Below are positions 35,585 through 43,936 of a stretch of 64,000 nucleotides of DNA, piece after piece. The DNA is taken from assembly GCA_965242905.1 (NCBI GenBank), contig CBDETM010000002.1, positions 4,464,001 to 4,528,000 of the forward strand, read 5' to 3'. Made by a program: the position numbers and the translations under genes. Source of the stretch: Bin5 sp965242905. GTDB lineage: Bacteria > Chloroflexota > Anaerolineae > Caldilineales > Caldilineaceae. The notes under the pieces were generated by a model that saw only the letters and a list, made by a program, of their open reading frames with translations, was not told where the DNA came from and ran no database searches. Numbering within the stretch: position 1 is the first letter of the stretch; each line of letters begins with the position of its first letter.

Positions 35585-35863
35585 CTGGTCAGCCAGGCTG
35601 CAACTGTGCAAGGCCCTCACATCGTCCGGGCGCTTCTGCTGAGCAAAGTTGCCGTCTGACCCGCATGGCACCGCATGGGAACGACAGTTAACGCGTCCTC
35701 CCAGCCGCTTGCCCAATACGCAGTGCATATGGACTGACCCACGATTCGACAGTGCCGGGGACTACGCAGGCAAAATTCGCCAATGTGCGACTGGATAGCT
35801 GGAGTCTCCGGCACTGTCCTGTAATGAGCTAAGCCTCCGCATCCCTACGAGGTTTTCGGGACT
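35585..35863. other. intergenic region with long inverted repeat
   Basis: About 280 bases between the binding-protein and MATE-like genes. No gene is apparent. The second half contains a long inverted repeat (separate entry), which may end the transporter transcript. Confidence 0.5.
35748..35818. repeat. long-spaced 15-bp inverted repeat
   Basis: GACAGTGCCGGGGAC (35748-35762) and GTCTCCGGCACTGTC (35804-35818) are reverse complements except for one position that would be a G-U pair in RNA. They enclose 41 bases. It is too widely spaced for a classic terminator; it could be a small non-autonomous element or a long RNA hairpin. Confidence 0.6.
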
Positions 35864-37201
35864 GTGGTTCCAGAAAAACTTAGCCAGCGCTACATATTCG
35901 CCTTCTGGTATCCGCTGGCCCTGAGTTGGCTGATGATGAGCATCGCCGACCCTGTCGTAAGTGCAGGCATAACCCGTCTGCCCCAACCGGAGCTTGAGTT
36001 GGCCGCCTTCGGCGTCGCACAACCCATTGCCATCCTTATGGAAAGCCCCATCATCTACATGCTGGGCACCGGGGTGGCCCTGGTTCGCAACCGCGCCATG
36101 TACCAACTGGTCTGGCGCTTCATGCTCCACCTGTCGATCCTGATGACCGTAGCCAGCGCACTGCTCTTTTTCACACCGGCCTACCATGTCATGACCCGCA
36201 CGCTCTTTGGCCTCTCCGAGGAAGTAGCGGCAGCCGCCCGGCCCGCCATGCAGCTTCTCCTGCTCTGGCCCGCCGCCATCGGTCTGCGCCGCTTCCTGCA
36301 AGGTGTCCTCATCAGACATGGCTACACGCGCCATATCACCTGGGGAACGATGTTCCGGTTAGCCACATTGACCGTCACCATGGCCGTCGGCGCCTGGTTT
36401 GGAGGCCTGCCCGGCGCCGCGCTCGGCGGTCTGGCTATGGTACTCAGCGTAATCGTCGAGGCACTTGTGATCGCCTGGTGGGCCCGGCCAATTGTACGGA
36501 CCCACATCTTTGGCAAAGAGGAATCTCCGGATGAGCGCCAGCCCGATATGACATATGCCGGGATGTGGCGCTTTTACCTTCCGCTCGCCGCAACCGACGT
36601 CATGCGCGTCATCTCCCGCCCGCTTGTCGTCGCTGGCATAGCCCGCTCTGCCATGCCAGCCGCATCTCTGGCCGCCTTCCCCGTCGCCTTTGGACTGGGA
36701 ATGTTCTTCTCCAGCCCCATGCGCGCCTCCCACGAGGTGGTGATCGCCCTCCTCAAGGACGAACGTACCTACAAAGCCTTGCGGCGCTTCGTAGTCATGT
36801 CCGGCGCATTTCTGAGCCTCGCCATGGCACTGCTCGTCTTCACCCCCTTGGACCACTTTTACTTCACCGTCCTATTGGGTGTGCCGGCCGAGATCGAGCC
36901 GCTGGCAGCGCTCGGCGCCCAGTTCATGGTACCGATCACCTTCCTGATGGCCTGGCAAAACCTCTATCGCGGCCGCCTCATGAAGCGCCATGATACCCGC
37001 TTCATTCAGCTTGGCATGGCAGTCAACCTGGTCTGCATGCTACTGGCACTGACAATCGGCGTCTCGGTCGGGCTGGCCTCCGGCATCGTCGTCGGCACTG
37101 CATCGGTCATCCTTGCCCATACCGTGGAGGTCGCCGTTCTGAACGCGGCCAGCCGGCCGACAGACACCTTGTCGGACCTGCAGCCGACCAGCGCGCACTA
37201 G
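35864..37201 (+). CDS. MATE-like multidrug/polysaccharide-lipid exporter family protein
   Basis: A 445-residue inner-membrane protein with about 12 predicted spans in two similar halves, resembling the MATE branch of the MOP flippase superfamily: FWYPLALSWLMMSIADPVVSAG at the start and YLPLAATDVMRVISRPLVVAG at the corresponding place in the second half (about 235-255). The start is a GTG with GAGG upstream at a slightly long distance. It would export an organic cation or amphiphile using Na+ or H+. Close relatives are mostly uncharacterised, so the solute is unknown. It sits in a block with uptake and hydrolysis genes, possibly for toxic intermediates. Confidence 0.7.
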   Translation: MVPEKLSQRYIFAFWYPLALSWLMMSIADPVVSAGITRLPQPELELAAFGVAQPIAILMESPIIYMLGTGVALVRNRAMYQLVWRFMLHLSILMTVASALLFFTPAYHVMTRTLFGLSEEVAAAARPAMQLLLLWPAAIGLRRFLQGVLIRHGYTRHITWGTMFRLATLTVTMAVGAWFGGLPGAALGGLAMVLSVIVEALVIAWWARPIVRTHIFGKEESPDERQPDMTYAGMWRFYLPLAATDVMRVISRPLVVAGIARSAMPAASLAAFPVAFGLGMFFSSPMRASHEVVIALLKDERTYKALRRFVVMSGAFLSLAMALLVFTPLDHFYFTVLLGVPAEIEPLAALGAQFMVPITFLMAWQNLYRGRLMKRHDTRFIQLGMAVNLVCMLLALTIGVSVGLASGIVVGTASVILAHTVEVAVLNAASRPTDTLSDLQPTSAH

Positions 37202-37260
37202 CCCATCCTGTTGCTCTTGATGATTCTCCACGCGACACTGAACACAAAGGAGTATATAAA

Positions 37261-38262
37261 ATGGCAAACTTCGAACTCGCAGGCCTGAGCGCCGCTCCGG
37301 GTGAAGTCGTAAAGGGTCACCTCGGCCATGTCACGCTGGCCGACGGCAACAAAGTGGGCGTACCGGTTGTAATCGTAAACGGCGTCGAGGATGGCCCCAC
37401 ACTGGTCGTCACCGCCTCCATCCACGGCACCGAAATCAACGGCACCGGCGCCCTCCTCAAGACCGTGCGCGCCACCGACCCCCAGCAGCTTAGAGGGCGC
37501 CTCGTTGCCATCACCGTCGGCAACCCCTTCGCCTTCCAGGTCGGCTCTTACTTCTCTCCCGTCATCGCGCCCACCGGCGATGGCATCAATATGTCCTCAG
37601 CTCCCATGTGGCCGGCCGATTCCGGTGGCACTGTCACCCTCCGCCTGGCCGGCGTCATCGGCGAGGCGCTCAAAGTGGCCACCCACTCCATCGACGTCCA
37701 CTCCAATCCGCCCGACGCCATCCCTTTCACCCTGATTCGCCGCGACGCCTGCCCCGACGAAAAGGTTCTGAACGAGATGGAAAAGATGGCCGAGGCCTGG
37801 GGTTTCACCGTCATCGATTCGCCCGGCCGCTCCGCCACCGGCGTCGTTGGCAGTTCCCTGGCCCACGGCATCCCCTCCATGACGCCCGAGCTGATCGCCG
37901 ATTTCTTCCTCTGGGAGGACAACACGAACTCCGGCCAGATCGGGATCACCAACACCATGAAGGCCATTGGAATGCTGGAAGGTGACCTCGTTCCCCAGGC
38001 AACACCGCCAATGAAAGGCGACTTCTACATGGCCGACCGACTCACCTCGCACAAGGGCGGCCTCATGTGGATCAAACACCCTCCCGGCACATTCCTGCGC
38101 GAGGGCGACACGGCCGTAGACATGATGGACGTCTGGGGCGACCTCATTGAGGAAGTCAAAATGCCCTACGACGGCTACTGCTGGTCCTTCACCGGCGGCG
38201 TCGGTTACACGCAGGTCGTGCCCGAAGGTACCCAGATCGCCTTCACCTTCCGCGAACGCTGA
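37261..38262 (+). CDS. succinylglutamate desuccinylase/aspartoacylase family protein
   Basis: A 333-residue M14-like zinc amidohydrolase of the AstE/aspartoacylase/DoeB group. Predicted zinc ligands are His55 and Glu58 (SIHGTEING) and His147 (IDVHSNP). The usual Asn-Arg pair that grips the substrate carboxylate is missing: the matching stretch reads GDGINMSSAPMWP (107-119), without Arg. The C-terminal domain (about 240-333) is the beta-strand lid typical of the family. AAAGGAG precedes the ATG. It may remove an acyl group from an amide lacking the normal carboxylate. It follows the MATE-like gene by 60 bases and precedes a repeat-filled gap. Confidence 0.8.
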   Translation: MANFELAGLSAAPGEVVKGHLGHVTLADGNKVGVPVVIVNGVEDGPTLVVTASIHGTEINGTGALLKTVRATDPQQLRGRLVAITVGNPFAFQVGSYFSPVIAPTGDGINMSSAPMWPADSGGTVTLRLAGVIGEALKVATHSIDVHSNPPDAIPFTLIRRDACPDEKVLNEMEKMAEAWGFTVIDSPGRSATGVVGSSLAHGIPSMTPELIADFFLWEDNTNSGQIGITNTMKAIGMLEGDLVPQATPPMKGDFYMADRLTSHKGGLMWIKHPPGTFLREGDTAVDMMDVWGDLIEEVKMPYDGYCWSFTGGVGYTQVVPEGTQIAFTFRER

Positions 38263-38750
38263 CGACACATGGACCGTAACTCCCGGTTTGGTAGCAACGA
38301 CTCCTATGTCAGTTTGCCGTCCAAAGTGAGGTGCGAGGTTGGTTGCTCTCTCTTCTCGTTCCTTTCCTTTGGACGGTCGGCCGCAAGCGGCCTCCCTTGT
38401 GCGGGGGCTCCGCCCCCGCAACGCCCCCCCCAACAACATGCCTGACCGACCGTGTGCCGCCCAGCCAGCGAGTGCCTATGCCACCGTATGCGAACTGCCA
38501 GTTCCCAATTTCTGGTTGGAGCCAGCCATGAGCACGTTAAGCGCTCAACGGGCCGGGCAATCGAAAAAAGGGCCGCATGGGCTTCGCAGGTGTCGACGAG
38601 TCAAAACAGGGCCCATTTCAGGAATCCTGTCAATTCATACACCCTGAATCATGCAGGCCGCACACAGTTCAAGGCTCAGCAACTCTCGCTTAGGTCGTAA
38701 GCTCAGTCCATACCCCTTTACATGACCTGTTAGGGAACGGAAAGCGTAAA
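38263..38750. other. intergenic region with repeat copy B
   Basis: About 490 bases without a gene. The first third includes repeat copy B; the rest has no recognised structure. Short open frames run through the repeat and are not called. Confidence 0.5.
38365..38460. repeat. dispersed intergenic repeat, copy B (core only)
   Basis: The first hairpin is GGCCGC-AA-GCGGCC (38379-38392), differing in sequence from GGGCC-TATTC-GGCCC of the other copies but still perfectly paired. The second (38400-38420) is identical in its arms TGCGGGGGC and GCCCCCGCA. AACATGCCTGACCGACCG follows, as in copy C. Outside the core similarity fades. Change with kept pairing suggests that the structure itself matters. 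Confidence 0.75.
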
Positions 38751-40013
38751 TTGAGTTCCGATGTCAATGTAAGTGCGTTGCCGCAGTCGCCAACCGCACC
38801 GGCCGTCAAACTGGATAAATTCAAACTCAGCGTGCTCTCCTTCGGCCACCTCGTGGGCGATATGTACTACGCCACGCTCATTCCCCTCTGGCCCCTGCTC
38901 ATCGACAGAATGTCCCTGAGCTTGACCGACGTGGGATTCTTCACCTCCCTCACCAGCTTCATGCTCATGCCGGTTCAGCCCTTCATCGGCTGGCTGGTCG
39001 ACCGCTTCCCCCGCGCCTGGTTCATGATTATCGGAATGATCGGCGCCGCGCTCGGCATGAGCTTTATCGGCCTCGCCCCGACCTATACCCTACTCATGGT
39101 TTGCGTCGTATTCGGACGGTTCAGCAACGCCATCTTCCATCCCCACGCCGCCATGATGGTGCGCGCCGCGTCCGGTGGCCGCCACGGCACAGCCATGTCC
39201 ATCTTCGCCTTCGCCGGCAACATCGGCATCGCCGTCGGACCCCTCCTCAGCGTCGGCGTCGTCACTCTCTTCGGACTCGAGTCCACCTACCTGATGATAC
39301 CGTTCGGGTTGATTGCCGCCGCCGCCCTCTATTACTTCATCGGCGTGGACGTTCCCAAGGAGTCGTCCGCTTCCCAATCGAAAGACGAACAAGGCAGTCG
39401 TCTTGCCTCCGCAGCCCAGACCTTCGTCGGTCCGCTGCTTCTGCTTGCCGTGCTCATGACCTTCCGAGCTGCGATCTGGGGCGGGTTCAGGACCTTCCTA
39501 CCCATCTTTCTGGTTGACAGTCGAGCCGTCACCCTCGTCGTCGGCGGCCTCGGCCTGTCCGCGCTTTCACTGTTCGGCGCTCTGGGAGGACTGCTTGGCG
39601 GCCACCTGTCCGACCGTTACTCCGGCTCGTGGGTCATCGTCATCTCGCTCCTGCTTTCCGCCCTGTCAATCTTCGCCTTTGTCAGAACGGACGGAGTCCT
39701 GAGCCTCCTGATGCTGATCATCGCCGGTATGGCCCTGTTTGCCAGCCAGCCCGTGGCCACCGTTTTGGCTCAGGAGCTGGCCCCGGACCGCATGGCAATG
39801 GCCTCAGGAGTGATGATGGGCATGGTCTGGGGAATCGGTGCCCTTTTCGTAACGCCTATCGGCATGTTGGGCGACGTTTTTGGACTGAACGCCAGCATGT
39901 ACGCCCTTGCCGCTCTCGCAGCGCTGACCGGTCTGGGCTCTTTCTTCCTGCCGGAGTTCAGGCAACGATATGGAAGCAGGTTTCGCGAGCTCTTTCAACC
40001 GCCTTCTACTTGA
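38751..40013 (+). CDS. MFS transporter, fosmidomycin-resistance (Fsr)-like
   Basis: A 420-residue, 12-span major facilitator. FGHLVGDMYYATLIPLWPLL in span 1 and VGFFTSLTSFMLMPVQPFIG in span 2 match the Fsr group. The loop DRFPRAWF between spans 2 and 3 is the MFS motif region. The C-terminal half has GALGGLLGGHLSDRYSGSWV. It would act as a proton antiporter for an organic anion or drug. The start is TTG after GGGAACGGAAAG; no in-frame ATG is near. It sits just after repeat copy B and before a racemase-family gene, in the same direction. Confidence 0.83.
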   Translation: MSSDVNVSALPQSPTAPAVKLDKFKLSVLSFGHLVGDMYYATLIPLWPLLIDRMSLSLTDVGFFTSLTSFMLMPVQPFIGWLVDRFPRAWFMIIGMIGAALGMSFIGLAPTYTLLMVCVVFGRFSNAIFHPHAAMMVRAASGGRHGTAMSIFAFAGNIGIAVGPLLSVGVVTLFGLESTYLMIPFGLIAAAALYYFIGVDVPKESSASQSKDEQGSRLASAAQTFVGPLLLLAVLMTFRAAIWGGFRTFLPIFLVDSRAVTLVVGGLGLSALSLFGALGGLLGGHLSDRYSGSWVIVISLLLSALSIFAFVRTDGVLSLLMLIIAGMALFASQPVATVLAQELAPDRMAMASGVMMGMVWGIGALFVTPIGMLGDVFGLNASMYALAALAALTGLGSFFLPEFRQRYGSRFRELFQPPST

Positions 40014-40107
40014 TTACATACGTCGAAATGGACTAAACTTCACTCTAACTGGTCATCGCAGCCGATCCGCCCAAAGTGCGGACCCGTTCTCAGCAAGGAG
40101 CAGTCCT

Positions 40108-40902
40108 ATGACAACCCGAATCCTGTACATTAACCCGCTCGGGACCGACATGTACGACGAGTACACCTACAACATCCTGCAGCCCGCCGCCTGTCCGGAC
40201 ACCGAGCTCGTTGTTCGCAGCTTGAAGGATGTTCCCAAGACCCCCTACCTGCCGCCCGCAGCCTATTTCACAAACCAACTCCTTCATGCCGTCACGGAAG
40301 GCGAGAAGGAAGGGTTCGATGGTATTTCAATCGGCTGTTGTGCCGACCCGGGCGTCGAAGATGCCAAGAGACTCGTCAATATCCCCGTCTCCGGCCCCTT
40401 CGAAGCCTTGGCCCACACCGCGCCCGCGCTGGGCCGCGTAACAATCATCGCCGGGCGAAAGAACGGCGGCTCCTGGAACCACCTGGTTCACAGATACAAC
40501 ATGGCCCCCTGGCTGGCCTCAGTGCGCGAGGCCCACTTCGCCCATCCCGATCCCGACATGGCCATGCGCCTGTTCGAGCAGGATGAATCCGAGCTGCGTC
40601 GTATCGTCGTGGAAGAAATGGATCGCGCTGCCCGCGAGGATGGCGTTGAACAGGCCAGACTCGCGTTGGAAGAAGATGGCGCCGACGCAGTCTTCTTCGC
40701 CTGCACGCTCTGGTCAGGACTTCTGGAACCCGTCGCCCGCGCCGTCCCTGTAACCGTGCTCGACCCCATGGTCACTGCGCTCAAATACATCGAGATGGTT
40801 GCCGCCACGCGCAGGTACTATAACGAGTATCAGCTTCAACTCTCGTTTGCCAGACACTCTCGTTTCCCAGTTTCGGCCGAGGCCGTCCCCTCTTTGAACT
40901 GA
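40108..40902 (+). CDS. Asp/Glu/hydantoin racemase family enzyme
   Basis: A 264-residue cofactor-independent enzyme of the Asp/Glu racemase superfamily, which includes hydantoin racemase, maleate isomerase and arylmalonate decarboxylase. The catalytic cysteine positions are in ISIGCCADPG (about 73-82) and FFACTLWSG (about 201-209). AAGGAG stands seven bases before the ATG; an upstream in-frame reading overlaps the MFS gene and is rejected. The subgroup cannot be decided by eye: hydantoin racemase is closest in length and motif, but a maleate isomerase-like role would fit a NicX-type pathway. Confidence 0.82.
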   Translation: MTTRILYINPLGTDMYDEYTYNILQPAACPDTELVVRSLKDVPKTPYLPPAAYFTNQLLHAVTEGEKEGFDGISIGCCADPGVEDAKRLVNIPVSGPFEALAHTAPALGRVTIIAGRKNGGSWNHLVHRYNMAPWLASVREAHFAHPDPDMAMRLFEQDESELRRIVVEEMDRAAREDGVEQARLALEEDGADAVFFACTLWSGLLEPVARAVPVTVLDPMVTALKYIEMVAATRRYYNEYQLQLSFARHSRFPVSAEAVPSLN

Positions 40903-41057
40903 CAACCGATCTCTAGGCGGCTGTCGACCAAACCGGACCGCTTCCGCAACCACCGAAGACCATCTTTCGGACACTGAAAATACCCATCCTGACAAATGCA
41001 GGGGCAGTGCAGCATTCTGCCCCTGGTAACCCCTGCATAAGACCACAGGAGATCCAC

Positions 41058-42410
41058 ATGGACCGCTTCGAAGCCAACGTCCGGGACAACCAGGAGCGCT
41101 TTCTCGCAGAACTTCAGGAGTTCTGCCGCAAACCCAGCATCATTGCGCAGAATATCGGCATAGAAGAGACTGCCGATTGGGTCAGCAACCGGCTGCGCAG
41201 AGTTGGCTTCGAGTCCAGAGTGATCTCAGTCGAAGGCGGGGCGCCCGTCGTCTACGCTGAAATGGGGTCCGGCGACAAGACCCTCATGATCTACAACCAC
41301 TACGACGTCCAGCCGCCAGAACCACTGGAGTTATGGGATTCAGGCCCCTTCGACGCCGAGATCCGCGACGGCCGCGTCTGGGCCCGCGGCGTCTCCGACA
41401 ACAAGGGCCCGTGGATGGCACGCGTCCAGGCTATAGAAGCCTACCAGCAGGAGATCGGCGAGCTTCCCTTCCGCATCAAATGGATTGTTGAAGGAGAAGA
41501 AGAGGTTGGCAGCCCCAATCTGGCCCGTTTCGTCGAGGAAAATCGCGCTCTCCTCGAAGGCGCCGACGCCTGCCTGTGGGAAGGGGGGCGCAGAGACGGC
41601 GCCGGCAGACCGGTCATCTCTCTCGGCATGAAAGGAATCGCCTACCTCGGCCTCTCCGTTAGCGGCGCAAGCAGCGACCTCCACTCCATGAACGCCCCAA
41701 TAGTCGGCAATCCGGCCTGGCGCCTTATCTGGGCCCTCGCCAGCCTCAAAGACGAGAATGAAAACATTACCGTCGACGGCCTGATGGACCATGTCGTCAA
41801 GCCCACCGCAGACGAATTGGACTACATCCAGGGAATCCCCTTCGATGAAGAGCAGAACAAGCAGGACTTTGGCATAAGCTCGTTCCTGAAGGGCGCAACT
41901 GGCCCGGACATCGTCAAGCAACTCCTATTCGACCCGACCTGCACCATCTGCGGCTTTCTGAGTGGCTACACAGGCCCTGGCCTGAAGACCGTCCTCCCCA
42001 ACCAGGCTTCGGCAAAAGTGGACTTCCGCTTGGTCCCTGATCTAAACCCCGAGCTGGTGCTGCGCCTCGTCAGAGAACACCTCGACCGCCGCGGCTTCAC
42101 CGACGTCAACGTCGAGCTCCTGGCGCAGCTCTGGCCCTACCGGTCGCAGGTCGACCATCCCTGGGTCCAGGCCAGCATCGCCGTGGCCCGCGACATCTTT
42201 GCCGCAGAACCGGTCGTCTACCCCTCTTCAGCTGGCGGCGGACCCATGTACCAGCTGTGCGGGACCTTCGGCATTCCAGGCATCTCCGGCGGCGGCGCCG
42301 GCAACCCCAACTCAAACCTCCACGCCCCCAACGAAAACATTTTCGTCGAAGATTACATGCGGGCCATTCGCTATACCGGCCACTTCATCCAGGCAATCGG
42401 CAACCTGTAG
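41058..42410 (+). CDS. M20 family metallopeptidase (dipeptidase-like)
   Basis: A 450-residue di-zinc peptidase of the M20A/carnosinase-like group. His81-x-Asp83 (NHYDVQP), Asp114 (GVSDNKGP), the Glu pair in EGEEEVGS (145-152) and a late His in the C-terminal part fit the metal and catalytic sites. The dimerisation lid is inserted about 190-330 (starting SLGMKGIAYLGLSVSG). It would cleave dipeptides or N-acyl/carbamoyl amino acids in the cytosol. CAGGAG precedes the chosen ATG; an upstream in-frame ATG lacks a ribosome site. Next to the hydantoin racemase-family gene, a carbamoyl-amino-acid or dipeptide substrate is attractive. Confidence 0.88.
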   Translation: MDRFEANVRDNQERFLAELQEFCRKPSIIAQNIGIEETADWVSNRLRRVGFESRVISVEGGAPVVYAEMGSGDKTLMIYNHYDVQPPEPLELWDSGPFDAEIRDGRVWARGVSDNKGPWMARVQAIEAYQQEIGELPFRIKWIVEGEEEVGSPNLARFVEENRALLEGADACLWEGGRRDGAGRPVISLGMKGIAYLGLSVSGASSDLHSMNAPIVGNPAWRLIWALASLKDENENITVDGLMDHVVKPTADELDYIQGIPFDEEQNKQDFGISSFLKGATGPDIVKQLLFDPTCTICGFLSGYTGPGLKTVLPNQASAKVDFRLVPDLNPELVLRLVREHLDRRGFTDVNVELLAQLWPYRSQVDHPWVQASIAVARDIFAAEPVVYPSSAGGGPMYQLCGTFGIPGISGGGAGNPNSNLHAPNENIFVEDYMRAIRYTGHFIQAIGNL

Positions 42411-42508
42411 CTCCGGCTAGCGCAATCCTGAAGCAGAGGAACAAGCTCGCCTTACAGGACAGCAGGTGAGGCCGCTATGCCAATTTCCAAGCCAGGTCCG
42501 GGCCCGAA

Positions 42509-43936
42509 ATGAACAGTGATGCCTCAACCGCAGAAGCTACCCTGACCCGCAAGTGGGTTGCCCTCCTGGCGGTAGTCGCCGGCATTCTGGTTCAGGCCCT
42601 CAACCAGAGCACAATTCAGGCTGCACTGCCGACCCTGTCCCAGGAGCTGGGCACCAACTTCACCACCATTCAGTGGGTGTTGCTCAGCTTCCAGATCACC
42701 CTGGCCGTGGTGATGCTGAGCGTTGGCCGCCTCGCTGACATGTTCGGCAAGAGACGCATCTTCATCGCCGGGAATCTCTTCTTTGGACTGGCCTCCCTTC
42801 TCTGCGCACTTTCTCCCAACGTCTACTTCCTTATCGGTTTCCGCGTCCTTCAGTCCACCGGCGCCGCCGTCGTCACCGTCCTTTCCATGGCGATTGTTGC
42901 CGAGATCTTTCCCGATTCAGAAAAAGGGCGTGTACTGGGTATCGCTGCCGGCTCCAACTCCTTCGGACACTTCGTGGGCCCGATCCTTGGCGGATATCTG
43001 ATCGGCGCCTATGGCTGGCGGATCGCCTTCTTCATTCTGGTTCCATGTGCAGTATTGGCCGCGCTATTGGCGGCAAGGTATCTCCCTGTCTTGTCGCCCT
43101 CCGGCACTTCCCGGCGTTTCGACATTTTCGGCGCGACCCTGATCGGCGTAACCATGTGCACGCTCTCGCTGGGCCTCTCCTACGGCCAGATCATCGGCTT
43201 CGCCCACGTCTACGTCCTTCTTCTCTTTGCCGCCAGCGCCATCAGTTTCGTGGCCTTTCTCTACGCCGAACGCCGCGTTGCCCATCCCGTGCTCGACTTC
43301 GAACTCTTCCGCAGTCGCCCATTCACACTCCACATTGCAATTGCCGCACTCGCCGGCATCGCAACCTCCGGCGTCACCTTCCTGCTTCCCTTCTTCATGC
43401 AGCTCGCGCTTGGTCTTACCATCCTCCAGGTCGGCTTCGTGATGGCCATCGTCTCCATCGAGATCGCGCTCATCGCACCTGCCGCCGGCTATCTCGCCGA
43501 CCGCCTCGGCGCCCATCGCGTTACCCTGATCGGACTCGCAACCCTCCTCATCGGCTTCCTCGTCGCCAGCACTTCCCACCTGGACAACAGCCAGCTTGGT
43601 TTCCTCCTGCGCATTCTTCCCATGGGCATCGGCATCGGGCTATTCATGAGCCCCAATAGCACCGTCATCATGGCCGCGGCACCCGCAGCCCGGCTCGGCG
43701 TCGCCTCAGGACTGATCGGGCTGACGCGTATGATTGGTCAAACCACTGGGATAGCTTTGCTGGGCACCGTCTTTGCCAGCAACGTAGCACGCTCTGCCGG
43801 CATGGCCGTGGACGTGACCGAAGCCGCCCCGCTGGCCATCAGTCAGGCCTTTCGACTGCAGTTCTACATCGTAGCTGTTGTTATCGGGGCCACACTGCTC
43901 TGGTCGCTGAGGTCCAAACCGGAACAACCAGCCTAA
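42509..43936 (+). CDS. MFS transporter, DHA2 (EmrB/QacA) family
   Basis: A 475-residue, 14-span proton-driven exporter. Motif A variant VGRLADMFGKRRIFIAG lies between spans 2 and 3, and motif C appears as GPILGGYLIGAYGWRIAFF in span 5. The N-terminal NQSTIQAALPTLSQELG is the DHA2 hallmark. The ribosome site is weak. The last four bases overlap the end of the convergent sulfatase gene. It is the last gene of the long plus-strand block and would extrude an amphiphilic compound. Confidence 0.9.
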   Translation: MNSDASTAEATLTRKWVALLAVVAGILVQALNQSTIQAALPTLSQELGTNFTTIQWVLLSFQITLAVVMLSVGRLADMFGKRRIFIAGNLFFGLASLLCALSPNVYFLIGFRVLQSTGAAVVTVLSMAIVAEIFPDSEKGRVLGIAAGSNSFGHFVGPILGGYLIGAYGWRIAFFILVPCAVLAALLAARYLPVLSPSGTSRRFDIFGATLIGVTMCTLSLGLSYGQIIGFAHVYVLLLFAASAISFVAFLYAERRVAHPVLDFELFRSRPFTLHIAIAALAGIATSGVTFLLPFFMQLALGLTILQVGFVMAIVSIEIALIAPAAGYLADRLGAHRVTLIGLATLLIGFLVASTSHLDNSQLGFLLRILPMGIGIGLFMSPNSTVIMAAAPAARLGVASGLIGLTRMIGQTTGIALLGTVFASNVARSAGMAVDVTEAAPLAISQAFRLQFYIVAVVIGATLLWSLRSKPEQPA

